DNA of 64,000 bases from the NCBI RefSeq assembly GCF_001427125.1, contig NZ_LMGK01000025.1:615810-679809 (forward strand), read 5' to 3'. The translations under genes were made by a program, and so were the position numbers. The notes under the pieces were generated by a model. The model was not told the DNA's origin, made no database searches, and was given only the letters and a program-made list of their open reading frames with translations. This document shows, piece after piece, positions 49,482-57,947 of this stretch (positions are counted from its first letter, which is position 1; every line of letters starts with the position of its first letter). The DNA is from Pseudomonas sp. Root562 (lineage in GTDB: Bacteria; Pseudomonadota; Gammaproteobacteria; Pseudomonadales; Pseudomonadaceae).

Positions 49482-51074
49482 ATGAATCCAAAGGAAAACT
49501 ACCTGCACGAGTTCTTCAGGATCTTCTTCGCCAACAAACAACTGGTGAAGCGCGTATTCCTGGTCTTTGCAGTGATCGCACTGGTACTGCCGCTGTTGCT
49601 CAAACAGAGCTTCGATATCACCGCCCAGGTGATCGTGCAGTCGAAAAAACTTTCCCAGGGTGACGCCACTACGTCGCTGACCCAGGAAAACGCGCAATTC
49701 ATCCCACCGTCACTGGCCGACATGGAAACCGAGAGCAATATCCTGCGCTCGCCGGCCCTGATCCGTCAGACCATCAGCGAGTTGCGCGACAAGGGTGAAT
49801 ACACCCCGCCTCCGGGCATGCTCAATAAACTGTTGGCGCAACCGTTCAAGAAATATGTCAGCACGCCGCTGCGTGAAAACGTGGTCAACCCGCTGAAGTC
49901 GGCGCTGGGCATGGAAACCGATCCGGTGCGCGACACCGCGCTCGATTCCCTGACCCAAGAGGCTATCGATAGTCTGAAGATCGAAACCCTGCCGGGCTCC
50001 AACGTGATCTCGATCATCTACAGCTTTCCTGACCCGACCCAGGGCACCAAGTTTGTCGCGACGCTGCTGCAAAACTACCTGGTGAGCCGTCAGGCCTTGC
50101 AATCGATCGACCTGCCACAGAGCTTCTACGAAACCAAGAAGACCCAATACCAGGTGCGCCTCAACGGTTTGGAAGACGAGCGGCAGACCTTGCTCGGCGC
50201 GGTCGGCTCGTCCGATCCCAAGGAAGAGATCACCTTCCGCCTCAACGCCATCAACACCGAAGAGCAAGCGCTCAACCTGTACCGCGATCGCCTGCTGCAA
50301 AGCCAACGCTGGCTCGACTACCTGAAAACCAGCCTGGCCGCCGCCAAGGACTCCAAGCTCAACGACTACACCTTCCCCTACACCTTCACCACCACCGTGG
50401 ACAACGTGGCGTTCGAGGATCGCGAGATCAAGCAGATGGGTGAGGCGCTGACCAGCCAGGTCAGCCGCTACATGAACGACCTGGCGATCTTCCAGCCCGG
50501 CAGTGAACCGATGCTGCTGACCCGCGAGCAAATCGCCCGCACCCGCCAGCAGTTCCTCAAAGTGGTGAGCAACCGGATTCAGGAACGTACCAACGACCTG
50601 GCGATTGTCAGCTCGGTGATCGACCAGAAAACCGCACGCATTGCCGAGTTCAAGAACCGCATCCGCCAGTTGCAGGAAACCCAGAGCAAGTTGCGGCAGA
50701 AGGACACCGAGATCGACGCTCTGCACGCGGCCTTCTCCACCTACGCCCAGCGCTTTGCCGAGAGCAGCACTGCTCGTTCGCTGGACAACGACCTGTCCAA
50801 CGCCCGAGTGCTCAGCCCACCGTTCGAACCGACCGAGGCGGCGTTCCCCAAACCGCTGCTGATCATTCCGTTCGGCTTGTTCACCGGGCTGTTGCTGGCG
50901 ATTGCCTTCGTCTACGTACGTGAGTTCTTCGATCATCGCTTCAAGCATCCAGCGCAGATCACCCACGAACTGGGCCTGCCGGTACTGCTGGTGATCAACG
51001 ATCAGAACGTGGAGCCAGGCAATCCGCACAGAAACTGGAGCGTACCGAGCTTCGTCCATTGGGTGCGCAATTGA
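49482..51074 (+). CDS. Wzz/GumC-type polysaccharide co-polymerase
   Basis: This 530-residue inner-membrane protein has a Wzz domain, TM1 (residues 22-44, VFLVFAVIALVLPLLLK), a long periplasmic coiled-coil region (about 230-440), and TM2 (about 460-480, PLLIIPFGLFTGLLLAIAFV). It stops about 50 residues after TM2 without a kinase domain. It thus pairs with the separate CpsD-like protein at 47767, a split Wzc arrangement. It should determine chain length and couple to the Wza-like channel. Confidence 0.9.
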   Translation: MNPKENYLHEFFRIFFANKQLVKRVFLVFAVIALVLPLLLKQSFDITAQVIVQSKKLSQGDATTSLTQENAQFIPPSLADMETESNILRSPALIRQTISELRDKGEYTPPPGMLNKLLAQPFKKYVSTPLRENVVNPLKSALGMETDPVRDTALDSLTQEAIDSLKIETLPGSNVISIIYSFPDPTQGTKFVATLLQNYLVSRQALQSIDLPQSFYETKKTQYQVRLNGLEDERQTLLGAVGSSDPKEEITFRLNAINTEEQALNLYRDRLLQSQRWLDYLKTSLAAAKDSKLNDYTFPYTFTTTVDNVAFEDREIKQMGEALTSQVSRYMNDLAIFQPGSEPMLLTREQIARTRQQFLKVVSNRIQERTNDLAIVSSVIDQKTARIAEFKNRIRQLQETQSKLRQKDTEIDALHAAFSTYAQRFAESSTARSLDNDLSNARVLSPPFEPTEAAFPKPLLIIPFGLFTGLLLAIAFVYVREFFDHRFKHPAQITHELGLPVLLVINDQNVEPGNPHRNWSVPSFVHWVRN

Positions 51075-51076
51075 AC

Positions 51077-52174
51077 ATGTCCCTGCCCTCTGACCACAGC
51101 AAGCCATCACTGCCGATCATTCATTTGCTCAGCAGTGGCGGCTTCTATGGGGCCGAGCGCATGCTGCTCGATCATTGCCTGGCGACGCCGGGGCAACACC
51201 AGGTGCTGTTTCTCGATGCACCGTACGAGTTGCTTGCCCGGTTTCGCGAGGCGGGGGTCGACTGCCGCGGTTGCACCGGTCTTGGGGCGTTGCTTGCGCA
51301 TTTGCGTGAGCGACGGGCCGAGCGGCCGCTGATCAACACGCACAATTTCAAGGGTCTGTTGTACGGTTGGGTGGGCGCAACCTTGTTGCGCCTGCCGCTG
51401 GTGATCACTCAGCACGGCTTCACCCCGCGCAGTCGCAAGCAGAAGTTCTACACCTGGCTGAGCCTGCAACTGTGCCGGACCGCATCGGTCAATCGCGTGG
51501 TCTGTGTCGCCGAAAGCATTGCCGCACTGCACCGTCAGGCCAGTGTCTGTGCCGAGAAGCTGCAAGTGATCCCCAACGGCTTGCCCGCCGTCAACGATCT
51601 GCAACCGCACAACGCCCAACGGCCACGCTGGCTGGCCGGTTACGTCGGCCGGCTGAGCAGTGAAAAAGGCCCGGACCTGTTCCTCGATGCGCTGATTCCG
51701 CTGTGCCAGCAGTACCCGCAACTGGACGCCGTGATGCTCGGCGACGGCCCGGAACGGGACAGCCTGTTGGCGCGCATCAACGACGCGGGTTTGCAGGAGC
51801 GCATCACGCTGCCGGGGTACCAGAACGACATGCGTGCGTGGTGGCGACAACTCGATGCGCTGGTCATCAGCTCGCGCACCGAGGGCACGCCGATGATTCT
51901 GCTCGAAGCCATGCAAGCCGGGGTGCCGGTGGTTGCATTTGGTGTCGGCGGGATTCCCGATGTGCTGGAAGACCGGCACAACGGCCTGCTGGCAACACCC
52001 GCCGACAGTGCCGCCCTCGCCCGGCAGATCGGTACCCTGCTGCGTGACCCGGCACTGGCCCGCAAGCTGCTCGACAACGCACGACGCACACAATTGGATC
52101 GCTACGACCTCAAGGCCTTGGCCGAACGCTGGTCGCAGCTTTATATCCGTACTGCACGGGAGGCACGCGCGTGA
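51077..52174 (+). CDS. GT4-family glycosyltransferase
   Basis: This 365-residue GT-B enzyme has an N-terminal half starting HLLSSGGFYGAERML and a C-terminal half with the donor-binding EGTPMILLEAMQAGVPVVA, whose two glutamates form the E-x7-E motif. It should add one sugar to the lipid-linked repeat unit at the cytosolic face; donor and linkage are unknown. The ATG lies two bases after the Wzz-like stop, and its end overlaps the polymerase gene by four bases. Confidence 0.9.
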   Translation: MSLPSDHSKPSLPIIHLLSSGGFYGAERMLLDHCLATPGQHQVLFLDAPYELLARFREAGVDCRGCTGLGALLAHLRERRAERPLINTHNFKGLLYGWVGATLLRLPLVITQHGFTPRSRKQKFYTWLSLQLCRTASVNRVVCVAESIAALHRQASVCAEKLQVIPNGLPAVNDLQPHNAQRPRWLAGYVGRLSSEKGPDLFLDALIPLCQQYPQLDAVMLGDGPERDSLLARINDAGLQERITLPGYQNDMRAWWRQLDALVISSRTEGTPMILLEAMQAGVPVVAFGVGGIPDVLEDRHNGLLATPADSAALARQIGTLLRDPALARKLLDNARRTQLDRYDLKALAERWSQLYIRTAREARA

Positions 52175-53538
52175 TTTTTCCACTCTCGATCGTCAGTTTT
52201 TTCGGTCTGGTCTGCCTCGCTTTGCTGGCCAGCCCTTATCCATTTCTGGCGCCGGGAGCGGTGTTGGGCCTGGTGGGCGTTGCCGTGCTGTTCCGCAAGC
52301 CCGCCTGGGGCCTGTTGGGCATTGCGGCGCTGGTGCCGCTCGAAGGGTTCTTCAAGGACAGCGCGCTGTCCGGCACCAAGCTGATCGGCGCGTCGCTGGC
52401 GCTGATCCTGATGTTGCAACTGGCCTTGCACCACATTCCATCCGAGCGCTTGCGCAGCAACATCTGGCGCTTGCTGATCGGCTTCATGGCGCTGTATCTG
52501 CTGAGTATGCTGACCACCGATGACCTGGGCATGTCGCTGGGGCACCTGCGGGAAATCAGCGTCGGGCTCATTCTGTTCGTGATCACGCTGTTGATCGGCC
52601 GTGAATTGAATCTGGATCTGTTCGCCAGGCTGGTGACCCTCAGTGTCACCCTCACCTGCGCGCTGGCGATGTTTTCCAGCAAGTATCAGGATCAGGGCCG
52701 CGCCGCCGGTCTGCTGGAAGACCCGAACGCCTTTGCGATGTTGATCGCGTTTGCCGTGCCGCTGGCCTTGTTGCTGATGATCCGCAGCCCGCAAATGTTG
52801 CAACGCCTGTTCTGGCTGGGCTGCTTCATCCTGCTGCTGGGCGGCATGACCAAGACCGAGTCCCGTTCAGGCCTGGTGGTGTTGTTTCTCAGCCTGATGA
52901 TCGGTGCGTGGCACTATCGTGCGCAGCTGCCACGCATTCGCCCGCGTCACCTGGGTTTTGCCATGCTGGGGCTGGCCATCGTGATTCCGTTGGCCATCTA
53001 CGCGATGCCCGCCGGTTATGTCGCGCGCATCCAGTCTCTGAGCATCCTCAGTTCCGGGGCCAAGGCGCAGGACGAATCTCTCGGGCGCCGCGCCTCGTAC
53101 ATCGTCGTCGGCAGCCAGATGATCCGCGAAAATCCGTTGCTGGGTACCGGCCCCGGAACCTTCCCGCTGCACTACGCCACCACCGGTTACGCCAAGGCGT
53201 TCTCCGCCAACCGCAAAGTCGGCGATCTGTACCGCCGTGCTCACAACACCTATCTGGAGATCTTCAGCGAATTGGGGATTCCCGCCGGCCTGTTGTTCGT
53301 CGGCATGCTCGCCCTCGGGTTCTACAACTTGATGCGCGCCCGTCGCGCCTGGATGCAGCGGCGCAACTGGCAGCAGGCCGACCTGATGACCCACCTGGGC
53401 ATGAGTTTCCTGTCATTGACGCTGTTCTTGATGTTCCTCAGTGCCCCGAATCAAAAGTACGTCTGGATCATGCTTGCCCTGACCAGCGTCCTGCGTCTGA
53501 AAGCCGAAGAAAGTCCAATCCTGGAGGCCAAGGCATGA
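52171..53538 (+). CDS. Wzy/O-antigen-ligase-family polymerase
   Basis: This 455-residue protein has about 10-12 membrane helices and the Wzy_C/O-antigen ligase domain. A large periplasmic loop carries ENPLLGTGPGTFPLHY and YRRAHNTYLEIFSELGIPAG, the latter with the family's His-Asn. In this operon it is the probable Wzy polymerase joining flipped repeat units; a ligase role is less likely as no LPS genes are present. The start is GTG (52171), overlapping the GT4 stop by four bases. Confidence 0.87.
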   Translation: MIFPLSIVSFFGLVCLALLASPYPFLAPGAVLGLVGVAVLFRKPAWGLLGIAALVPLEGFFKDSALSGTKLIGASLALILMLQLALHHIPSERLRSNIWRLLIGFMALYLLSMLTTDDLGMSLGHLREISVGLILFVITLLIGRELNLDLFARLVTLSVTLTCALAMFSSKYQDQGRAAGLLEDPNAFAMLIAFAVPLALLLMIRSPQMLQRLFWLGCFILLLGGMTKTESRSGLVVLFLSLMIGAWHYRAQLPRIRPRHLGFAMLGLAIVIPLAIYAMPAGYVARIQSLSILSSGAKAQDESLGRRASYIVVGSQMIRENPLLGTGPGTFPLHYATTGYAKAFSANRKVGDLYRRAHNTYLEIFSELGIPAGLLFVGMLALGFYNLMRARRAWMQRRNWQQADLMTHLGMSFLSLTLFLMFLSAPNQKYVWIMLALTSVLRLKAEESPILEAKA

Positions 53539-54503
53539 GCCGCATCAGTATCGTCATCCCGATGTACAACGAAGCCCGGCATATCGCCCGGACCCTGCTG
53601 GCAGCGCAACGTGCCGCCAACGTTGCAGACCTGGAATGCGAGTTGATCGTGGTCGACAACGGCTCACAGGATCAGGGTCCGGAGATCGCCCGGCAGTTCG
53701 GCGCACACGTGCTGGTCGTTCCGGGTGTGCTGATCGGTGCCCTGCGCAACCGCGGCACAGAGGTTGCCACGGGGGAATGGCTGGCCTTCCTCGATGCCGA
53801 TATCGAAATGCCTGAAGATTGGCTCACCCATCTGCTGAAACTCGAGGACGCCGGTGTCGCCGATGTGTTTAGCCTGGACTTGCACACCCCGGCGCAGGCG
53901 CCCTGGTACGCCACCGCCTGGCAACGGCGCACCCTGCGTCCTTCGCGCCATACCGTGCAATCGGTGGACTGGCTGACCAGCGCCAACCTGCTGATGCGCC
54001 GCGAGTGGTTCGACAAGGTCGGCGGCTTCAACGAGACCCTGCGCACGGGCGAGGACAAGGACTTCACCTTGCGTCAGGCCGCCAAGGGCGCGCGGCTGAC
54101 ATCGATCAACGAAAACGTCGCGCTGCACTGGGGTTACGAAATGAACTGGCGCGAATGGATGGGCAAGGAAATGTGGCGCCAGGGCAGCCATCTGCAACTG
54201 CTGCGCACCCATGGCCTGAGCCTGCGACTGCTGCGCTTCCCACTGCTGTCGCTGGGTGCCTGGCTACTGGACTTTTTGGCGATATCCGCCTTGCTCGACG
54301 GCTTTCCTCACCATGCATTGATCATGGTGCTGCTGACCACAGTACCCGCGCTGGTACTGAGTGTGCGTCAGACCGTGAAACACCGTAATCCGTGCCTGAC
54401 GGTGCAACTGTGGGGCCTGCACTGGGTGCGCCTGCACCTGGCCGGCGCCGCGTTCATTCTCAGTCTTTGTCATTGGAATGCCAGGAGGCCCGCCCGTGGC
54501 TGA
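53535..54503 (+). CDS. GT2-family glycosyltransferase
   Basis: This 322-residue GT-A enzyme starts ISIVIPMYNEARHIART, with nucleotide-sugar Asp in VVDNGS, metal-binding DxD-like FLDADIE, and the acceptor-side acidic residues in RTGEDKDFTLRQ. Hydrophobic segments near residues 230-300 suggest a C-terminal membrane anchor. It probably adds one sugar of the repeat unit. The ATGA overlap with the polymerase stop shows translational coupling. Its 3' end runs past the start of the next gene by eight bases. Confidence 0.9.
   Translation: MSRISIVIPMYNEARHIARTLLAAQRAANVADLECELIVVDNGSQDQGPEIARQFGAHVLVVPGVLIGALRNRGTEVATGEWLAFLDADIEMPEDWLTHLLKLEDAGVADVFSLDLHTPAQAPWYATAWQRRTLRPSRHTVQSVDWLTSANLLMRREWFDKVGGFNETLRTGEDKDFTLRQAAKGARLTSINENVALHWGYEMNWREWMGKEMWRQGSHLQLLRTHGLSLRLLRFPLLSLGAWLLDFLAISALLDGFPHHALIMVLLTTVPALVLSVRQTVKHRNPCLTVQLWGLHWVRLHLAGAAFILSLCHWNARRPARG
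54483..54488 (+). promoter_or_regulatory. Strong ribosome binding site deciding the GTG start at 54496
   Basis: A full AGGAGG lies seven bases before GTG 54496 and inside the 3' end of the preceding gene. The in-frame ATG at 54478 lies upstream of this site and has no ribosome site of its own, so the GTG is the better start. Confidence 0.8.
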
Positions 54504-55632
54504 ATTCATTTTCTGGTTGTGCCTGTTGTTGCCGGTCTACGCCTACCTCGGTTACCCATTGCTGCTGACCCTGCTCGCGCCGCTCTTCGCCGCACGCCGG
54601 CATGGTCCGGCGGCGCCAATGGACGTGAGCATCGTGATTGCCGCGCACAACGAGGCGCGGCACATCGAAGAAAAACTGCGCACCGTGCTGGCCCAGGATT
54701 ATCAGGCGCGTTCGCTGCAAATCATTCTGGCCAGCGATGGTTCCACCGACGACACCGTGGCCTGCGCGCGCAAGGTCGCCGATCCGCGTATTACCGTGCT
54801 CGACCTGCCCCGCCAGGGCAAGGCCGCGACGCTCAATGCCGGCGCAGCGCTGAGCCGTGGCGAGATTCTGGTGTTCACCGATGCCGACAATCAATGGTCC
54901 CACGACACGCTGGGCCACTTGCTCGCACCACTGGCCGACCCTCAGGTAGGCGCGTGTGCCGGGCACATGCTGATCCCCGTGACCGGCAAAGGCCTGAGCA
55001 TCGGCGACAGTCTGTATCGTCATTACGAAGGCTGGCTGCGCTACGTGGAAAACCGTACCGGTTGCATGGTCTCCGCTGACGGCGCCCTGCTCGCGCTGCG
55101 TCGTGAGTTGTTCCAGAACGTGCCGGCGGAGGTCAATGACGACTTCTTTATCAGCACCTGCGCGCCGGTGGCGTTCAAGCGGATCATCTACGTGCCCGAA
55201 GCCCGAGTGATCGACACCGGCGTCGATGAGGCGGACAAGCAATTCCGCCGTCGCCAGCGGGTCACCGTGGGTGGATTGCAGAGCCTGGCCCAGCGTCGCG
55301 AACTGCTCAACCCGCTGAAGCATGGCTTGTATGCGATTGCCCTGATCAGCCACAAATTGATCCGCCGCCTGGCGCCGATCCTGTTGTTGCCACTGCTGTT
55401 GAGCAATTTCTGGCTGTGGGACGACCACGTTTTCTATCGTTGGACCCTGGTTGCGCAATTGCTCGGATACACCGCGGCCATCATCGGCTTGCTCGACTCG
55501 CAGCATCGCTTGCCCAAACCCTTTCGCCTCGCCGCATTCCTCCTGGTGACCCTTGCCGGGATGAGCATCGGTCTGTGGCAGTTCCTGCGCGGTCAGCGTT
55601 ATGCGCAATGGAACCCCGAGCAAAATCGATGA
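54496..55632 (+). CDS. GT2-family processive-type membrane glycosyltransferase
   Basis: This 378-residue protein of the BcsA/IcaA-like branch has an N-terminal membrane helix, SIVIAAHNEARHIEEK, DxD-like VFTDADNQW, the catalytic DD in NDDFFISTC, and FRRRQRV in the place of the (Q/R)xxRW motif. At least two C-terminal membrane segments follow (about residues 290-375). It may add a sugar of the repeat unit at the membrane. GTG start at 54496 because of a perfect AGGAGG. Confidence 0.88.
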   Translation: MAEFIFWLCLLLPVYAYLGYPLLLTLLAPLFAARRHGPAAPMDVSIVIAAHNEARHIEEKLRTVLAQDYQARSLQIILASDGSTDDTVACARKVADPRITVLDLPRQGKAATLNAGAALSRGEILVFTDADNQWSHDTLGHLLAPLADPQVGACAGHMLIPVTGKGLSIGDSLYRHYEGWLRYVENRTGCMVSADGALLALRRELFQNVPAEVNDDFFISTCAPVAFKRIIYVPEARVIDTGVDEADKQFRRRQRVTVGGLQSLAQRRELLNPLKHGLYAIALISHKLIRRLAPILLLPLLLSNFWLWDDHVFYRWTLVAQLLGYTAAIIGLLDSQHRLPKPFRLAAFLLVTLAGMSIGLWQFLRGQRYAQWNPEQNR

Positions 55633-55644
55633 GAGGCACGTGCC

Positions 55645-56646
55645 ATGGCGATCAAACAATTACTAAAACGCACCAGCGGCTGGCTCTACCTCAACTCCTC
55701 GGTGGGGCGCCAGCAATTGCAGGGTGCCGGCGTGATCCTGATGCTGCATCGGGTGCTGGCCAACGACAGCGCCGCCAACCTGCCCCACCGCAATGAACTG
55801 TGCGTCGGGCCGCAGGCTTTCGAGCACCTGCTGGCCTGGCTGAAAAAACACTTCGATTGCGTGCCGTTGATGGAGATCCTGCAACCGGGCAGCCTGCGGT
55901 CCGAGCGGCCGAGAGTGGCGCTGACCTTCGATGACGGCTGGCGCGACAACGCGGTGAACGCGTTCCCGCTGCTGCACAAATACCAAGTGCCAGCGAGTAT
56001 CTTCCTGTCCACGGACTTCATCGGCAGCCGCCAGCGTTTCTGGTGGGAAAGCATCGGCGAAACCCTGTGGAACAGCCACGGTGAAAAAGCCCGCATGCAC
56101 CTGATCGAATGTTTGCAGCAACTGGGTCGGCCACTGCCGGTGCTGTGTGATGACCCGGACGTGCAACGGCGCAGCCTGGCATTGCTGCACTTTCTGCAGA
56201 ACCTGAAAACCCTGTCTCCTCGCGACCTCAATCGCCTGACCGACGAGTGTCCGCAAGAGTCGTTGCCGCAAGCGCTCGACTGGCAACAGGTGCGTTCGCT
56301 GGAAGCCAGCGGCCTGATCCGTTTCGGTCCCCATGGCGCCAGTCACGCGATCCTCACCGGCCTCGACGACCAAACCCTGGACGAAGAACTGACCCGCAGT
56401 CGCCAGGCATTGCTCAACGGCTGCAACCGGCCGTTGCCGGTCTACTGCTATCCCAACGGCGACAATGACGAACGGGTGCGGCAACACGTGGCCGACCATG
56501 ACTTCCCGTTTGCCCTGGGCACCGGCACCGGAATCTACCGGGGCGTCAGCGATCCGCTGGCCCTGCCGCGTTTCGGCGTCAGTCAGCGCACCGCGCGCAA
56601 CCCGGATTTGTTGTCCTGGCGCATTTACCGTGGGGCTCGCCCATGA
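55645..56646 (+). CDS. NodB-type polysaccharide deacetylase
   Basis: This 333-residue protein has the NodB motif LTFDDGWRDNAVNAF (metal and base Asp near residues 94-95), VPASIFLSTDFI, and a later HGASH that fits the HxxxH metal ligands. It probably removes N- or O-acyl groups from a sugar of the repeat unit or polymer. No signal peptide is apparent, so it may act on the lipid-linked intermediate in the cytosol. Its stop overlaps the flippase start by four bases. Confidence 0.88.
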   Translation: MAIKQLLKRTSGWLYLNSSVGRQQLQGAGVILMLHRVLANDSAANLPHRNELCVGPQAFEHLLAWLKKHFDCVPLMEILQPGSLRSERPRVALTFDDGWRDNAVNAFPLLHKYQVPASIFLSTDFIGSRQRFWWESIGETLWNSHGEKARMHLIECLQQLGRPLPVLCDDPDVQRRSLALLHFLQNLKTLSPRDLNRLTDECPQESLPQALDWQQVRSLEASGLIRFGPHGASHAILTGLDDQTLDEELTRSRQALLNGCNRPLPVYCYPNGDNDERVRQHVADHDFPFALGTGTGIYRGVSDPLALPRFGVSQRTARNPDLLSWRIYRGARP

Positions 56647-57947
56647 GTCGCAGCCATTATCTCAAACACCTGGCGCTGAGCATGGGCACCAAACTGGCGA
56701 TGATCGGTTTGCGCCTGCTGCGCAATGTGTTGCTGGCGCGGATTCTCGGGCCGAGCGAGCGCGGCCTGTTCGCCTTGCTCAGCACCCTGCCGGACCTGAT
56801 CAGCGCCGCCACCAGTGGTGGGCTGAATTCGGCGGTGGGTTACCAGGCGGCCAAGCAACGGCCGATGGGCTTGTTGCTCAGCCAGGTATTGGTGTTCGGT
56901 TGTCTGCTCGCCGGTTTGTTGACCTTGCTGGTGGTGGCGCTGACCCGTGAGTTCGGCAGCGAACTGGACATCACCACGCAACTCGGCCTGCTGGCCTGGC
57001 TGTTGCTGCTCGCGGTGCCGCTGACCGTGCTCAAGAGCGGGCTGCTGACGTTGCACAACGCCTCGGGCGGCGTGGTGGCGTTCAACGTCCTGCGCCTGAT
57101 CGAGTCGCTGGCACCGCTGCTGCTGTTTCTGGCGTTGTTCTGGATGTGGAAAAGCGCCGCGCTGGAAGCGGCACTGATCAGTTGGCTGGCGGGCATCAGC
57201 CTGGTGGTGCTGGTGGGCTGGCTGTGGCTCAAGCGCAATCAACCGCTGACCCTGCAATGGGACCGCGCCAGCCAGAACGAACTGCTGCGCTTCAGCGCCC
57301 GCAGCCATCCGGACCTGCTGTTCCAGCAAGTGATTTTGCGCTCTGACTATTTGTTCATCGGCGCCTTGCTCGGCAGCACCGCGCTCGGTCATTACGCCAT
57401 GGCCAGCGCCGCCGCCGAGTTGCTGCTGATCGTCCCGGAAGCGGTGACCACGCCGTTGATGAAACGCCTGCTGCAACAGGAAGAAGGCATTGAGAAAGTC
57501 ACGCCCTTGGCCCTGCGCCTGACGGCCACGGTGATGCTCGGCGCATGCCTGACCATGGCGGTGATCGGCGAATGGCTGATCGTCACCCTGTTCGGCGTTG
57601 CCTATCAGCCGGCTTATCCCGCCTTGCTCGCGCTGCTGCCGGGGCTGCTGGGCTTGTGCTACGCGAGCATCCTGCGCCTGGATTTGCTGGGCAAGGATCG
57701 TCCCGGTTCGATTTCACTGCTGATGGGCCTCGGGGCTTTGCTCAACCTGGCGTTGAACCTGGTGCTGATCCCCGCCTACGGCATCGTCGGCGCTGCCGCG
57801 GCGTCGTCCATCGCCTACCTGGCGGTGACCATCGCCTTGCTGGTGATGTATTGCCGCCTGAGCCATGTGCCGTTGTGGCAAGTTCTGATCATCCTGCCCA
57901 GCGACGTCGCCCCGATGCTGCAAATCCTGCAACGGAAGTCGGCATGA
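56643..57947 (+). CDS. Wzx-type polysaccharide flippase
   Basis: This 434-residue inner-membrane protein has about 12-14 helices and is of the MATE-like polysaccharide synthase/Wzx superfamily (opening HLALSMGTKLAMIGLRLLRN, then LARILGPSERGLFALLS). It should flip the completed lipid-linked repeat unit to the periplasm, where the Wzy-like protein acts. The ATGA overlaps with both neighbours make it part of a tightly coupled segment. Confidence 0.9.
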   Translation: MSRSHYLKHLALSMGTKLAMIGLRLLRNVLLARILGPSERGLFALLSTLPDLISAATSGGLNSAVGYQAAKQRPMGLLLSQVLVFGCLLAGLLTLLVVALTREFGSELDITTQLGLLAWLLLLAVPLTVLKSGLLTLHNASGGVVAFNVLRLIESLAPLLLFLALFWMWKSAALEAALISWLAGISLVVLVGWLWLKRNQPLTLQWDRASQNELLRFSARSHPDLLFQQVILRSDYLFIGALLGSTALGHYAMASAAAELLLIVPEAVTTPLMKRLLQQEEGIEKVTPLALRLTATVMLGACLTMAVIGEWLIVTLFGVAYQPAYPALLALLPGLLGLCYASILRLDLLGKDRPGSISLLMGLGALLNLALNLVLIPAYGIVGAAAASSIAYLAVTIALLVMYCRLSHVPLWQVLIILPSDVAPMLQILQRKSA